This document shows, in pieces, positions 15,406 to 22,934 of a stretch of 64,000 nt of DNA. The translations under genes and the position numbers were made by a program. Source of the DNA: Streptomyces chromofuscus (GTDB lineage: Bacteria; Actinomycetota; Actinomycetes; Streptomycetales; Streptomycetaceae). The notes beneath the pieces were generated by a model. That model was not told where the DNA came from, made no database searches, and worked only from the letters and a program-made list of their open reading frames with translations. Location of the stretch: the NCBI RefSeq assembly GCF_015160875.1, contig NZ_CP063374.1, positions 3,781,001 to 3,845,000 on the forward strand. Reading direction: 5' to 3'. How positions within the stretch are numbered: the stretch's first letter is position 1; every line of letters begins with the position of its first letter.

Positions 15406-15861
15406 CTACGACTCGGTAGTTGAACTCTTGCCAGTCGTACTGTCGGACGCCGCGCAGTCCTTGCACCGGCCGAAGATCGCGAAGTGCTTCATGTCGGTGT
15501 CGAACCCGAACGTCTCGCGCAGCTTGACGGTGAACTCGGCGGCCACGGAGACGTCCGCCTCGATGACCTTGGTGCAGTCGCGGCAGACGAGGTGCAGATG
15601 GTGGTGCCGGTCGGCGAGGTGGTACGTCGGCGCCCCGTGGCCGAGGTGGGCGTGGCTGACCAGCCCGAGCTCCTCCAGGAGCTCCAGGGTGCGGTAGACG
15701 GTGGAAATGTTGACCCCCGACGCCGTCCTGCGCACTTCCGCCAGGATGTCGTCGGGGGTCGCGTGCTCCAGGGTGTCCACGGCTTCGAGCACGAGTTGCC
15801 GCTGCGGCGTCAGCCGGTAGCCGCGCTGCCTGAGGTCGCTCTTCCAGTCGGTGCTCACCAC
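15406..15861 (-). CDS. nur: Nur, nickel-responsive Fur-family repressor
   Basis: 151 residues from GTG 15861, giving MVSTDWKSDLRQRGYRLTPQ, the start that I recall for S. coelicolor Nur. A TAGACT -10 box ends 7 bp upstream (15869-15874), implying a leaderless message. The winged helix (residues about 8-80) is followed by the metal-binding domain. The latter has HAHLGHGAPTYH and DRHHHLHLVC, and a later MKHFAIFGRCKDC; the His-rich loops match the Ni and M sites of the Nur structure. Nur represses nickel uptake and sodF when Ni is present, indirectly favouring sodN. None of those targets is in the window. Confidence 0.92.
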   Translation of the reverse strand: MVSTDWKSDLRQRGYRLTPQRQLVLEAVDTLEHATPDDILAEVRRTASGVNISTVYRTLELLEELGLVSHAHLGHGAPTYHLADRHHHLHLVCRDCTKVIEADVSVAAEFTVKLRETFGFDTDMKHFAIFGRCKDCAASDSTTGKSSTTES

Positions 15862-15877
15862 ACCCACGAGTCTATGG

Positions 15878-16453
15878 CTACTTGAAGAAAGCGATCCCGT
15901 CGTCCGGCAGGTCGTCCGGGAGGGCCTTCGCCCAGCGCTCGACGTCCTCCGGGGTGACGACCTTCTTCAGCTGGGCCGACATGTACGGCCGCAGCTCGAC
16001 CTCAGGGGTCTGCTTCTCGCCGACCCACATCAGGTCGCCCTTGACGTAGCCGTACAGCCGCTTGCCGCCGCTGTACGGGCGGGAGGCCGCCGTGCGCGCG
16101 ACCGCGTCCGTGACCAGGTCGATCTGCGGCTTCTGGTCGGCCAGCTCGCCGTACCAGACCTCGATGACACCGTCGTCGCGGGTCATCGTGACCTCGACCT
16201 TGCGGTCGGCGTCGACGCGCCAGAAGCCGTGCTCCGACTCCAGCGGCCTGACCTTGTTGCCGTCCTTGTCGAGCACCCAGGTGTGCGAGTGGTACTCCAG
16301 GAAGTCCCGGCCGTCGTGCGTGAAGGTGACCTCCTGCCCGAAGTTGCACTTCTCGGCGCCGGGGAAGTCGTGCACGCCCGCGCCCGCCCAATTGCCGAGC
16401 AGGAAGACGAGGGGGACGAGGTCCTTGTGGAGGTCGGACGGGATCTCGATCAT
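15878..16453 (-). CDS. nitrobindin-like (FABP/UPF0678) protein lacking the haem histidine
   Basis: 191 residues forming a ten-strand beta barrel. The GNWAGAG motif (residues 20-26) is the nitrobindin G-x-W-x-G-x-G signature. In haem-binding nitrobindins, a conserved His near the C terminus ligates iron. Here that segment reads LRPYMSAQLKKV, with Tyr where His is expected, so haem binding is doubtful. The ligand is unknown and the protein is cytosolic. It lies just upstream of nur on the same strand, with 17 bp between, so read-through into nur is possible. Confidence 0.85.
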   Translation of the reverse strand: MIEIPSDLHKDLVPLVFLLGNWAGAGVHDFPGAEKCNFGQEVTFTHDGRDFLEYHSHTWVLDKDGNKVRPLESEHGFWRVDADRKVEVTMTRDDGVIEVWYGELADQKPQIDLVTDAVARTAASRPYSGGKRLYGYVKGDLMWVGEKQTPEVELRPYMSAQLKKVVTPEDVERWAKALPDDLPDDGIAFFK

Positions 16454-16490
16454 GAGCAGCTCAGACGTCTCGTACGGGTAGGGACGGGGT

Positions 16491-16589
16491 TCAGCGCTGG
16501 CCCTGGTACAGCTTCTTCACGGCCAGACCGGTGAAGGCGAGGACGCCGACGCAGACCAGGACCAACAGGACTTCGAAGAAGGCGATCAC
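16491..16589 (-). CDS. 32-aa single-span membrane peptide
   Basis: GTG 16589 is preceded by AAGGAG at 7-bp spacing. The peptide is one hydrophobic helix (residues about 3-23) ending with KKLYQGQR, so a basic cytoplasmic tail is expected. Third codon positions are GC-rich, as for real genes here. It lies between the nitrobindin-like gene and a long hairpin. No homologue name comes to mind. Expression is inferred from the strong ribosome site and coding bias. Confidence 0.6.
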   Translation of the reverse strand: MIAFFEVLLVLVCVGVLAFTGLAVKKLYQGQR

Positions 16590-16622
16590 GGGATTGCTCC
16601 TTGGTGAGCGGGTTGCGTGGTG

Positions 16623-16671
16623 CACAAGGCCGTGCCCCAGCTTACGCGGCTGGGACACGGCCCTCCTTGTG
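16623..16671. terminator. long imperfect hairpin upstream of the 32-aa peptide gene
   Basis: The arms CACAAGG plus GGCCGTGCCCCAGC pair with GCTGGGACACGGCC and CCTTGTG, with one mismatch and small bulges and a 7-base loop. There is no T-tract. It lies in the divergent region between the 32-aa gene and the DsrE-like gene, so it could be a leader structure or attenuator rather than an end-of-gene terminator. Confidence 0.4.
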
Positions 16672-16727
16672 AGGTACGCCCTTCGCCCCGGCCGCTGGCT
16701 CCGCAGGATCCTGATTACGATTCAGTC

Positions 16728-17090
16728 ATGGCCAAGAAGCTGGTGATCAAGGTGACCGCGGGGGCCGATGCTCCTGAGCGGTGTTCGCAGGCGTTCACAG
16801 TCGCCGCGGTGGCCGTGGCGAGCGGGGTGGACGTGTCCGTCTGGCTGACCGGTGAGTCCGCCTGGTTCGCGCTGCCGGGGCGGGCCGCCGAGTTCGAGCT
16901 GCCGCATGCCGCGCCGCTGCCCGACCTGATCGACTCGGTCCTCACCTCGGGTCGCCTCACCCTGTGCACCCAGTGCGCGGCCCGCCGGGACATCACGGAG
17001 AAGGACGTCATCGAGGGCGTGCGGATCGCGGGGGCGCAGGTGTTCGTGCAGGAGGCGCTCGCGGAGGACACGCAGGCCCTCGTCTACTGA
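16728..17090 (+). CDS. DsrE/DsrF-family sulfur-relay-like protein
   Basis: 120 residues with the DsrE fold: MAKKLVIKVTAGADAPERC..AF at the N terminus and LTLCTQCAARRDI in the middle. Cysteines at about 21, 83 and 86 are candidates for persulfide transfer. It is a small cytosolic protein whose 3' end overlaps the convergent VOC gene by 7 bp. A role in sulfur or redox handling is suggested by the family and by the nearby rhodanese operon. The start is the ATG at 16728. Confidence 0.8.
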   Translation: MAKKLVIKVTAGADAPERCSQAFTVAAVAVASGVDVSVWLTGESAWFALPGRAAEFELPHAAPLPDLIDSVLTSGRLTLCTQCAARRDITEKDVIEGVRIAGAQVFVQEALAEDTQALVY

Positions 17091-17482
17091 AGCGGCGGCT
17101 GAGGGGAATCCGTCCAGAGGCAGAAGGGGTGGCCCGAGGGGTCCAGAAGGACCCGTACGTCGCTCTGCGGCTGGTACTCGGCGAGGGTCGCACCCTCGGC
17201 CAGCGCCCGCGCGGTCTCCCCCGCCAGATCGTCGACCTCGACGTCGAGGTGGAGCATCATCTGCTGGTCGCCGGGGTGCCGGGTGGGCCAGACCGGACGC
17301 ACGTACGCGGGCTCCGTCTCGAACGCCAGGGCCGTGCCCTCCGTGCCGGGCGGCGGGCCGATGAGCACCCAGTGGGGCTCCTCGCGGCGCACCGCGTACC
17401 CCAGCAGGCGGACGTAGAAGCCGGCCAGTTCGTGCGCGTCGTGCGCGTCCAGCACCACGGTGGACAGCCTTGCGGGCGACAT
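17084..17482 (-). CDS. VOC (glyoxalase/bleomycin-resistance) family protein
   Basis: 132 residues forming two beta-alpha-beta-beta-beta units: ARLSTVVLDAHDAHELAGFYVRLLG at the start and MMLHLDVEVDDLAGETARALAEGA in the second half. It ends with the characteristic VLLDPSGHPFCLW. Metal ligands are incomplete relative to glyoxalase I, so it may be a ligand-binding or small dioxygenase-type member. It is followed on the same strand by the cell-envelope gene group. Substrate unknown. Confidence 0.85.
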   Translation of the reverse strand: MSPARLSTVVLDAHDAHELAGFYVRLLGYAVRREEPHWVLIGPPPGTEGTALAFETEPAYVRPVWPTRHPGDQQMMLHLDVEVDDLAGETARALAEGATLAEYQPQSDVRVLLDPSGHPFCLWTDSPQPPLQ

Positions 17483-17492
17483 GCCCGCCTTC

Positions 17493-17753
17493 CTACCGCG
17501 GCTTCTTCTTGCCGTCCAGCTCGTCCCACCACTCGTCGGACTGGGGGTCTCCGGAGGGGTCGTCCCACCAGCGGTCCTCCGGGCCCCGCCGGTTGGCGAT
17601 CATCGCGGCGACGGGTGGGATCACCATGGCGACCACGCACATGCCGACGGCCGCCGGCGTCGACCACAGGCGCACGACTCCCCACGCCAGGACGAACAGG
17701 CCGATGCACAGGCCCATCATGGCGAAGTAGACGTGCCGTCGCCGCGCGTACAT
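17493..17753 (-). CDS. DUF3099 small membrane protein
   Basis: 86 residues: MYARRRHVYFAMMGLCIGLFVLAWG with two adjacent membrane spans (about 9-27 and 34-50), then an acidic, tryptophan-rich cytoplasmic tail (RWWDDPSGDPQSDEWWDEL). This is the actinobacterial DUF3099 pattern. It lies 10 bp upstream of the VOC gene on the same strand, so the two are probably one transcript. Function unknown. Confidence 0.8.
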   Translation of the reverse strand: MYARRRHVYFAMMGLCIGLFVLAWGVVRLWSTPAAVGMCVVAMVIPPVAAMIANRRGPEDRWWDDPSGDPQSDEWWDELDGKKKPR

Positions 17754-17797
17754 ACCACCAGCGTAGATCCACGAACGCGGCTCCGCGCAGGCGAGAG

Positions 17798-17834
17798 GGC
17801 CGCGTCCCAGGTGTCCAACCCGCGGGACGCGGCC
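17798..17834 (-). terminator. terminator after the rhodanese/DUF1416 genes
   Basis: GGCCGCGTCCC and GGGACGCGGCC are perfect 11-bp arms with a 15-base loop, 18 bp after the DUF1416 stop. It lacks a U-tract, as is common for Streptomyces terminators. Confidence 0.6.
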
Positions 17835-17851
17835 TCCGCCGGCGCCGTACC

Positions 17852-18142
17852 TCAGACCGCGATCGCGACCTCCGCCAGGCCACCCTGCTGGGCGACGACC
17901 GTGCGGTCGGCGGTGGCGCCCCCGGGGACGAGGGCGCGGACGGTCCAGGTGCCCTCGGCCGCGTAGAAGCGGAACTGGCCCGTCGCGGAGGTCGGCACCT
18001 CCGCCGTGAACTCGCCGGTCGCATCCAGCAGACGGACGTAGCCCGTCACCGGCTCGCCGTCCCGGGTCACCTGACCCTGGATGGTGGTCTCACCGGGCTT
18101 GATCGTCGAGGCGTCGGGGCCGCCGGCCTTCGCTCCACACAT
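17852..18142 (-). CDS. DUF1416 protein
   Basis: 96 residues from ATG 18142, chosen because GGAGAAGG lies immediately upstream; an in-frame TTG four codons earlier is less likely. The protein is an Ig/CNA-like beta sandwich (TTIQGQVTRDGEPVTGYVRLLD ... GQFRFYAAEGTWTVRALV) beginning MCGAKAGGP, with one cysteine at position 2. DUF1416 genes regularly follow the thiosulfate sulfurtransferase in actinomycetes, as here (45-bp gap), so a linked sulfur-related role is inferred. No signal peptide is seen. Confidence 0.88.
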   Translation of the reverse strand: MCGAKAGGPDASTIKPGETTIQGQVTRDGEPVTGYVRLLDATGEFTAEVPTSATGQFRFYAAEGTWTVRALVPGGATADRTVVAQQGGLAEVAIAV

Positions 18143-18187
18143 GTCCTTCTCCAAAGAGGGGTCTGACCGGAAGGTCGGTCGGGGTGG

Positions 18188-19027
18188 TTACTTGTTGGCG
18201 CCGAGCTCGATCGGCACGCCGACCAGGGAGCCGTACTCGGTCCAGGAGCCGTCGTAGTTCTTGACGTTCTCGACACCGAGCAGCTCGTGCAGCACGAACC
18301 AGGTCAGCGCGGAGCGCTCACCGATACGGCAGTAGGCGATGGTGTCCTTGGACAGGTCCACGTTCTCCTCGGTGTAGAGCTCCTTGAGCTCCTCGTCCGA
18401 CTTGAAGGTGCCGTCGTCGTTGGCGTTCTTCGACCAGGGGATGTTGCGCGCGGTCGGGACGTGGCCCGGACGCTGCGACTGCTCCTGCGGCAGGTGCGCC
18501 GGGGCGAGCAGCTTGCCGGAGAACTCGTCGGGCGAGCGCACGTCGACCAGGTTCTGCGCGCCGATGGCGGCGACCACGTCGTCGCGGAAGGCGCGGATCG
18601 AGGTGTCCTGCGGCTTGGCCTTGTAGTCGGTGGCCGGGCGCTCCGGCACCTCCTCGACCAGCTCGCGGGCGTCCAGCTCCCACTTCTTGCGGCCACCGTC
18701 GAGCAGCTTGACGTTCTCGTGGCCGTAGAGCTTGAAGTACCAGTAGGCGTACGAGGCGAACCAGTTGTTGTTGCCGCCGTAGAGGATCACCAGCGTGTCG
18801 TTGGCGATGCCCTTCTCCGACAGGAGCTTCTCGAAGCCCGCCTGGTCGATGAAGTCACGGCGCACCGGGTCCTGGAGGTCCTTGGTCCAGTCGATCCGGA
18901 TGGCGTTCTTGATGTGGTTCTTGTCGTACGCGGAGGTGTCCTCGTCGACCTCGACGACGGCGATGTTCGGGTCGTCCAGGTGCTCCTGCAGCCAGTCGGC
19001 GTCTACCAGGACGTCGCTGCGGCTCAT
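18188..19027 (-). CDS. thiosulfate/3-mercaptopyruvate sulfurtransferase (rhodanese)
   Basis: 279 residues, two rhodanese domains. Domain 1 (about 5-125) lacks the catalytic Cys. Domain 2 (about 140-270) has the active loop YCRIGERSALT with the persulfide cysteine. It moves sulfane sulfur from thiosulfate or mercaptopyruvate to an acceptor in the cytosol. RBS GGAGAAG precedes ATG 19027. A 26-residue cysteine-containing leader peptide is encoded about 130 bp upstream, suggesting that expression responds to sulfur or cysteine supply. It is followed by the DUF1416 gene. Confidence 0.93.
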   Translation of the reverse strand: MSRSDVLVDADWLQEHLDDPNIAVVEVDEDTSAYDKNHIKNAIRIDWTKDLQDPVRRDFIDQAGFEKLLSEKGIANDTLVILYGGNNNWFASYAYWYFKLYGHENVKLLDGGRKKWELDARELVEEVPERPATDYKAKPQDTSIRAFRDDVVAAIGAQNLVDVRSPDEFSGKLLAPAHLPQEQSQRPGHVPTARNIPWSKNANDDGTFKSDEELKELYTEENVDLSKDTIAYCRIGERSALTWFVLHELLGVENVKNYDGSWTEYGSLVGVPIELGANK

Positions 19028-19153
19028 GCTCTTCTCCTCCGGGGCAGTTGCGGCGGGGCGTGCGAGTGCGAAGGGGCGCGCGGGCCGACAGCGGCGCGGC
19101 ACGCCAATGCCCTGAGCAGGGCAGGAAGTGAACGCGGGAGTCGGGGCTTCCGC

Positions 19154-19234
19154 TCAGAAGGGGCGACAGAGCATGGCGGCAACGCGGCACAGGTCGACTG
19201 CCCGCCGCTTCGTGAGATCCGCCTGTCGCTTCAT
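19154..19234 (-). CDS. 26-aa cysteine-type leader peptide upstream of sulfurtransferase
   Basis: The ORF encodes a 26-residue basic peptide beginning MKRQADLTKRRAVDL and ending CRVAAMLCRPF, with two cysteines in the last ten residues. Short peptides of this look precede many actinobacterial sulfur-metabolism operons and are thought to act as cysteine-sensing attenuators. The message is probably leaderless: a TAAGCT -10 lies 7 bp before the ATG. The stop is 127 bp upstream of the rhodanese start. Confidence 0.75.
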   Translation of the reverse strand: MKRQADLTKRRAVDLCRVAAMLCRPF

Positions 19235-19241
19235 GGCGTCG

Positions 19242-19271
19242 AGCTTAGGGACGGTCGGGCGGGCGTGTCAC
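19242..19271 (-). promoter_or_regulatory. promoter of the leader peptide/sulfurtransferase unit
   Basis: GTGACA, 18-bp spacer, TAAGCT on the minus strand, ending 7 bp before the leader ATG. This is close to the HrdB consensus and predicts transcription starting at or next to the A of the ATG. Confidence 0.6.
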
Positions 19272-19430
19272 CGGCGTGTCGGATCATGAGACACGATTGT
19301 CCGGCATGTGGAATGACCGAAGCGCCCGAAGGCCGTGACACGACTCCCGGGCGCTTGTTGGTGCCGTCACTTCTGCGGTACGGACGTGGGCGTCTCGCCT
19401 GTCGGACGACCGGAGCGCATCCGGCGCGTC

Positions 19431-20162
19431 CTACCCGGCCAGCCGCACGTTCGAACCCTTCACCGAGATCTCCAACCCGTTCGGCGCCGCCTCGACCTTG
19501 TCCAGCTGGATGCCGCCGGGGAGGTCGTCGATGGCCTGCTGGAAGTCGGTTGTCTCCCGCATCGCGTTCTCGGCCAGGTTCAGGCCCGCCACGTCCGGCA
19601 GCGAGTCCGTGCGCACCTCGACGGTGTCGCCCTTGACGCCGACCGTGCTGAGCACCGACAGCTGCTCGGTGCCGATCACCGGGGCGTCGATCTCCAGGCC
19701 GACCTTGATCTTGCCGTTGCCGCCGTCGGCGAGGCTCACCACTCGGGCGGTGATGCCGGGCGCGACCTGCGTGGGCTCGGACTTCGAGGCCTTGAGCAGC
19801 TCGTCGTACGCGATGGTCGCCGTGCCGGTGGCGGAGGCGGCGGTGGCGGAGCCGAAGTCGCCGGAGAACTCGACGCCCCGCATGTGCGCCCGCAGGTCGT
19901 CGATCCGGATCCGCTCACCGTCGCCCGCGGCCGCCTCGTAGTCCTGGATGCCCACCTCGACGTCGTCCAGCGTGCCGCCGGCCACCTGGGTGAGGAACGG
20001 GAAGCCGTTGATGGACACCTCGGGTGTGCCGGCCAGGCCCTCGGAGGTGCGCAGCCGGTCCGCGACCTCGCCCTCGGCGAAGTTGACCGCGAGCCGGTCG
20101 GCGGCCACGAACAGGCCGCCCAGGATCACGACGACGATCAGAAGTATTCGCAGCGCGCGCAT
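19431..20162 (-). CDS. DUF2993 (LmeA-like) envelope protein
   Basis: 243 residues from ATG 20162. An N-terminal membrane anchor or signal (MRALRILLIVVVILGGLFVAADRL) is followed by a DUF2993 domain. This has the family's FAEGEVADRLRTSEGL and SINGFPFLTQVAGGTLDDVEV stretches and is a lipid-binding-like (TULIP-type) fold. The mycobacterial relative LmeA acts in lipomannan elongation in the periplasm. In Streptomyces the role is not established. Location outside the cytoplasmic membrane is likely. Confidence 0.85.
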   Translation of the reverse strand: MRALRILLIVVVILGGLFVAADRLAVNFAEGEVADRLRTSEGLAGTPEVSINGFPFLTQVAGGTLDDVEVGIQDYEAAAGDGERIRIDDLRAHMRGVEFSGDFGSATAASATGTATIAYDELLKASKSEPTQVAPGITARVVSLADGGNGKIKVGLEIDAPVIGTEQLSVLSTVGVKGDTVEVRTDSLPDVAGLNLAENAMRETTDFQQAIDDLPGGIQLDKVEAAPNGLEISVKGSNVRLAG

Positions 20163-20259
20163 AATTCCCACCCAGCCGGTCGGTCACGGACGACGGTCAC
20201 CGTAACGCCAAAGGGAACGCGCGCCGGGAATTTGTCGATCAGCTGTGACGCGCCGTCCG

Positions 20260-21591
20260 TCAGACCAGCGCCCGCCCCAGCACCCACAGCACCGGCGCCG
20301 CGGCGCTCAGCGGCAGGGCCACACCGGCCGTGAAGTGGACGAAACGGGAGGGGTAGTCGTAGCTCGCCACCCGGTGCCCGATCAGCGCGCACGCCCCGGC
20401 AGCCGCGCCGAGCAGCGCGCCCGCGTTGCCCACGCCGGTCGCCCCGCCCACCGCGATGCCCGCACCGGCCGCCGCGAGCAGCGCGACGACCACGGAGGCG
20501 GGCGTGGGCAGCGGCAGCGCGCGGGCCAGGACCGCCGCGGCGACCGCGACGGCGCCGACGGTCACCGCGTCCGGCTCGGCGGCCAGGTGGCCGGTCGCGA
20601 CGATGGCCAGCGCGGCCGACACGACGGTCGCCATCAGGCCGTACATCCGCGTGTCCGGATCGGCGTGCGAGCGCAGTTGCAGCACCAGGGTCAGCAGCAC
20701 CCACACCCCGAGCGTGCCCAGGATCGCGGAGGGCGCCTGCTCACGCCCCGCGACCAGCAGCGCCACGTCCGCGGTCACCCCGCCCGCGAACGCCAGCGCG
20801 ATGCCCTGCCGAGCCGGCCACATCCCGTTCAGCCGGAACCAGCCCGCGGCCGTGACGGCCTGCAGCAGGACCAGCGGGACGAGCAGGGCGTACGAGGCGA
20901 GCGCCGCGCCCCCGGCCAGCAGCAGACCGAGCACCGCGGTGAGCGCGGCGGGCTGCAGTCCGGGCTCGATGATCGGCGACCGCCCCTCCAGCCGGGCCCG
21001 CTGAGCGGCCGTGAGCGGCTTCTCGGAACCCGCCGGAGCCTCCGGGGCCTCCGGCGCCGGCTGGGGCTGCTGGTACGGCTGCTGCGCCCACTGCCCGCTC
21101 TCCGGCGCCGGCTGCGGGACGCGCGGCGGGACCGGCTGGGCCTGCGTGTCCCAGGTCCGGCCGTCCCACCGCTGGGTGTGCTCGGCGGCGGGCGGCTGCT
21201 CCAACCGACCCTGCGGGTGATGCCGGCCCTGCTGGTACTGCGGCTGCCCCTGCGGGTAGGGGGACATCGCCTGCTGGTACTGCGACTGACCCTGCTGGTG
21301 CTGCGGGGTCTGCTGGTACTGCGACTGACCCTGCTGGTGCTGCGGGGTCTGCTGGTACTGCGACTGACCCTGCTGGTGCTGCGGGGTCTGCTGGTACTGC
21401 GACTGACCCTGCTGGTGCTGCGGGTACTGCTGCTGCGCCAGTCCCTGCTGATACTGCGGCTGCTGGTGTTCGGGCTGCTGCTGGTACTGGGGCTGCCCCT
21501 GCTGGTACCGGGGCTGTCCCTGCTGGTACGGGTCGTACCCGCCGTCGTACGGCCCCTCGTACGGCCCGCCCTCGTACGGCTGGTTGCTCAT
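20260..21591 (-). CDS. polytopic membrane protein with Gln/Tyr/Pro-rich repeat N terminus
   Basis: 443 residues from ATG 21591, chosen for the GGAGGGTGA ribosome site; a GTG four codons upstream would overlap that site. Residues 1-200 are low-complexity, rich in Q, Y, P and G, with four tandem 13-residue units (QHQQGQSQYQQTP) that correspond to a 39-bp DNA repeat. Residues about 205-443 contain eight or so hydrophobic segments rich in Ala, Val and Leu. Such Q-rich tails on membrane proteins are common in Streptomyces, and no enzymatic motif is seen. It is downstream of the MoaD-like gene on the same strand, with 8 bp between. Confidence 0.75.
   Translation of the reverse strand: MSNQPYEGGPYEGPYDGGYDPYQQGQPRYQQGQPQYQQQPEHQQPQYQQGLAQQQYPQHQQGQSQYQQTPQHQQGQSQYQQTPQHQQGQSQYQQTPQHQQGQSQYQQAMSPYPQGQPQYQQGRHHPQGRLEQPPAAEHTQRWDGRTWDTQAQPVPPRVPQPAPESGQWAQQPYQQPQPAPEAPEAPAGSEKPLTAAQRARLEGRSPIIEPGLQPAALTAVLGLLLAGGAALASYALLVPLVLLQAVTAAGWFRLNGMWPARQGIALAFAGGVTADVALLVAGREQAPSAILGTLGVWVLLTLVLQLRSHADPDTRMYGLMATVVSAALAIVATGHLAAEPDAVTVGAVAVAAAVLARALPLPTPASVVVALLAAAGAGIAVGGATGVGNAGALLGAAAGACALIGHRVASYDYPSRFVHFTAGVALPLSAAAPVLWVLGRALV
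21271..21423. repeat. 39-bp tandem repeat, about 3.9 copies
   Basis: Units begin at 21271, 21310, 21349 and 21388 and are essentially identical. They lie in frame inside the membrane protein gene and encode the QHQQGQSQYQQTP units. Near-identity at the DNA level suggests recent expansion or homogenisation and likely copy-number variation among strains. Confidence 0.9.
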
Positions 21592-21599
21592 CGGTGTGG

Positions 21600-21854
21600 T
21601 CACCCTCCTGCGAACGGCGGGAGCACCTCGACCGTGCCGCCCTCGGCCAGCCGTACCGTCTCATGCCCGCGGGTGCCCACGGGGGCACCGTCGACGAGGA
21701 ACGAGCATCGCTGCAGGACGCGCACCAGTTCACCGGGGTGTCGCTCGCGCACCGCGGCGAGCGCCTCGGCGAGCGTGCCCGCGTCGAACGGCTCCTCGGC
21801 GATCCCGGCCGCGGCCTTCGCGGCCGCCCAGTAGCGCACCGTGACCTTTGCCAT
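21600..21854 (-). CDS. MoaD/ThiS-family sulfur-carrier-like protein
   Basis: 84 residues of beta-grasp fold (MAKVTVRYWAAAKAAAGIAEE at the start) ending ...VEVLPPFAGG. The C-terminal Gly-Gly is the tail that is adenylated and thiocarboxylated in ubiquitin-like sulfur carriers. No MoeB/ThiF-type activating enzyme is adjacent. Its pathway (molybdopterin, cysteine or another) cannot be told; the window holds other sulfur genes. Confidence 0.88.
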   Translation of the reverse strand: MAKVTVRYWAAAKAAAGIAEEPFDAGTLAEALAAVRERHPGELVRVLQRCSFLVDGAPVGTRGHETVRLAEGGTVEVLPPFAGG

Positions 21855-21901
21855 CTCGTCCTCAAGTCAATCGGCAGAACCTGGCTGTGAACACCGCCAG
21901 G

Positions 21902-22753
21902 CTAGCCCGCCGCACCGACGGCCCAGTCCCCGATCCGGGCCAGGAGCGCGTCGGTGGCCGCGTGCTCGGCGTGGCCCATGCCGGGCTCCAGCCAGAGTTC
22001 GCCGTGGTCACCGGCGGCCTCGGCCAGCATGCGAGGGTGATCGACGGGGAAGTAGCCGTCGCGGTCGCCGTGCACGACGAGCAGCGGCGTCGGCGCGATC
22101 CGGGGGACCGCCTCGACCGGCGAGAGGGGGACGGGGTTCCAGCCCCGGTGGTGGATCCGCGTGCGCAGGCCGTAGCGCCCGAGCAGACGGCCCTCGGGGC
22201 GGGTCACCAGCCAGTGGAGGCGGCGCATGGGCGCGGTGCCGCGGTAGTACCAGCGGGCCGGGGCGCTCACCGACACCACCGCGTCGGTCTGCCGGGCGTT
22301 CAGCGCCGCGTGCCGCAGGACCACCGAGCCGCCCATCGAGAAGCCGACGGTGACCACGCGCGCGTGCCCCTGTTCCCGCGCCCACGCCACGGCCGCCGCC
22401 AGGTCGAACACCTCGCGGTCGCCCACGGTCGAGCGTCCCCCGGACGCCCCGTGCCCCCGGAAGGAGAATGTGACCACGGCGCCGTACCGCGCGAGGACGC
22501 GGGCGATCCGGCGCACGTGCGGCTTGTCCGCGTCGCCGGTGAAACCGTGCGCCACGACGAACGCCGGATGGTCGAAGGGTGGCGCGGAGGTTTCGTATAC
22601 GACCTCGCCCGGTTCGTATACGGCGTCGATCCGCACACCGTCGGCGGTGTGCAGGAACGTCCGCAAAGGTGCGGGTCTGGTCGCTCCGGACGTCTCATAG
22701 TGTGGACGAACCGTGGTGGAACGTGCCGCTTGGCCTGCCGGACCGTTGCTCAT
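21902..22753 (-). CDS. alpha/beta hydrolase
   Basis: 283 residues from ATG 22753. The catalytic triad is visible: Ser in VGFSMGGSVVL, Asp in VVHGDRDGYFPVDHP, and His in LEPGMGHAEHA. The oxyanion region is VAHGFTGDADKP. No signal peptide, so cytosolic. There is no good ribosome site; a CAGAAT box 7 bp before the ATG may indicate a leaderless transcript. It is divergent from glnR. The substrate is unpredictable (probably an ester or thioester). Confidence 0.85.
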   Translation of the reverse strand: MSNGPAGQAARSTTVRPHYETSGATRPAPLRTFLHTADGVRIDAVYEPGEVVYETSAPPFDHPAFVVAHGFTGDADKPHVRRIARVLARYGAVVTFSFRGHGASGGRSTVGDREVFDLAAAVAWAREQGHARVVTVGFSMGGSVVLRHAALNARQTDAVVSVSAPARWYYRGTAPMRRLHWLVTRPEGRLLGRYGLRTRIHHRGWNPVPLSPVEAVPRIAPTPLLVVHGDRDGYFPVDHPRMLAEAAGDHGELWLEPGMGHAEHAATDALLARIGDWAVGAAG

Positions 22754-22934
22754 GTGGGCTATTCTGCTGGGCAGAGGACTCGGGCAGCGTAGCCCCCGGG
22801 TCCTTTTGTGCTTTCGGAAGCGTTGTATACGAGGCGGAGAACCGCAGGTGACCGCCGGTGTACGGGGCCCCGGGATCGCAGAGCAGTGCCGCACCGCACA
22901 ACGTCCTCGCAGGGACCGAGGAGGAACCAGACGT

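Noticed and set aside
21271..21423. Regular repeats that might look like a CRISPR array
   Set aside because: Units are directly adjacent without spacers and encode an in-frame protein repeat; no cas genes.
22590..22830. GTATAC recurring three times near glnR, possible operator
   Set aside because: Two copies are inside the hydrolase coding sequence and arise from repeated Val-Tyr-Glu codons; the third has no extended similarity.
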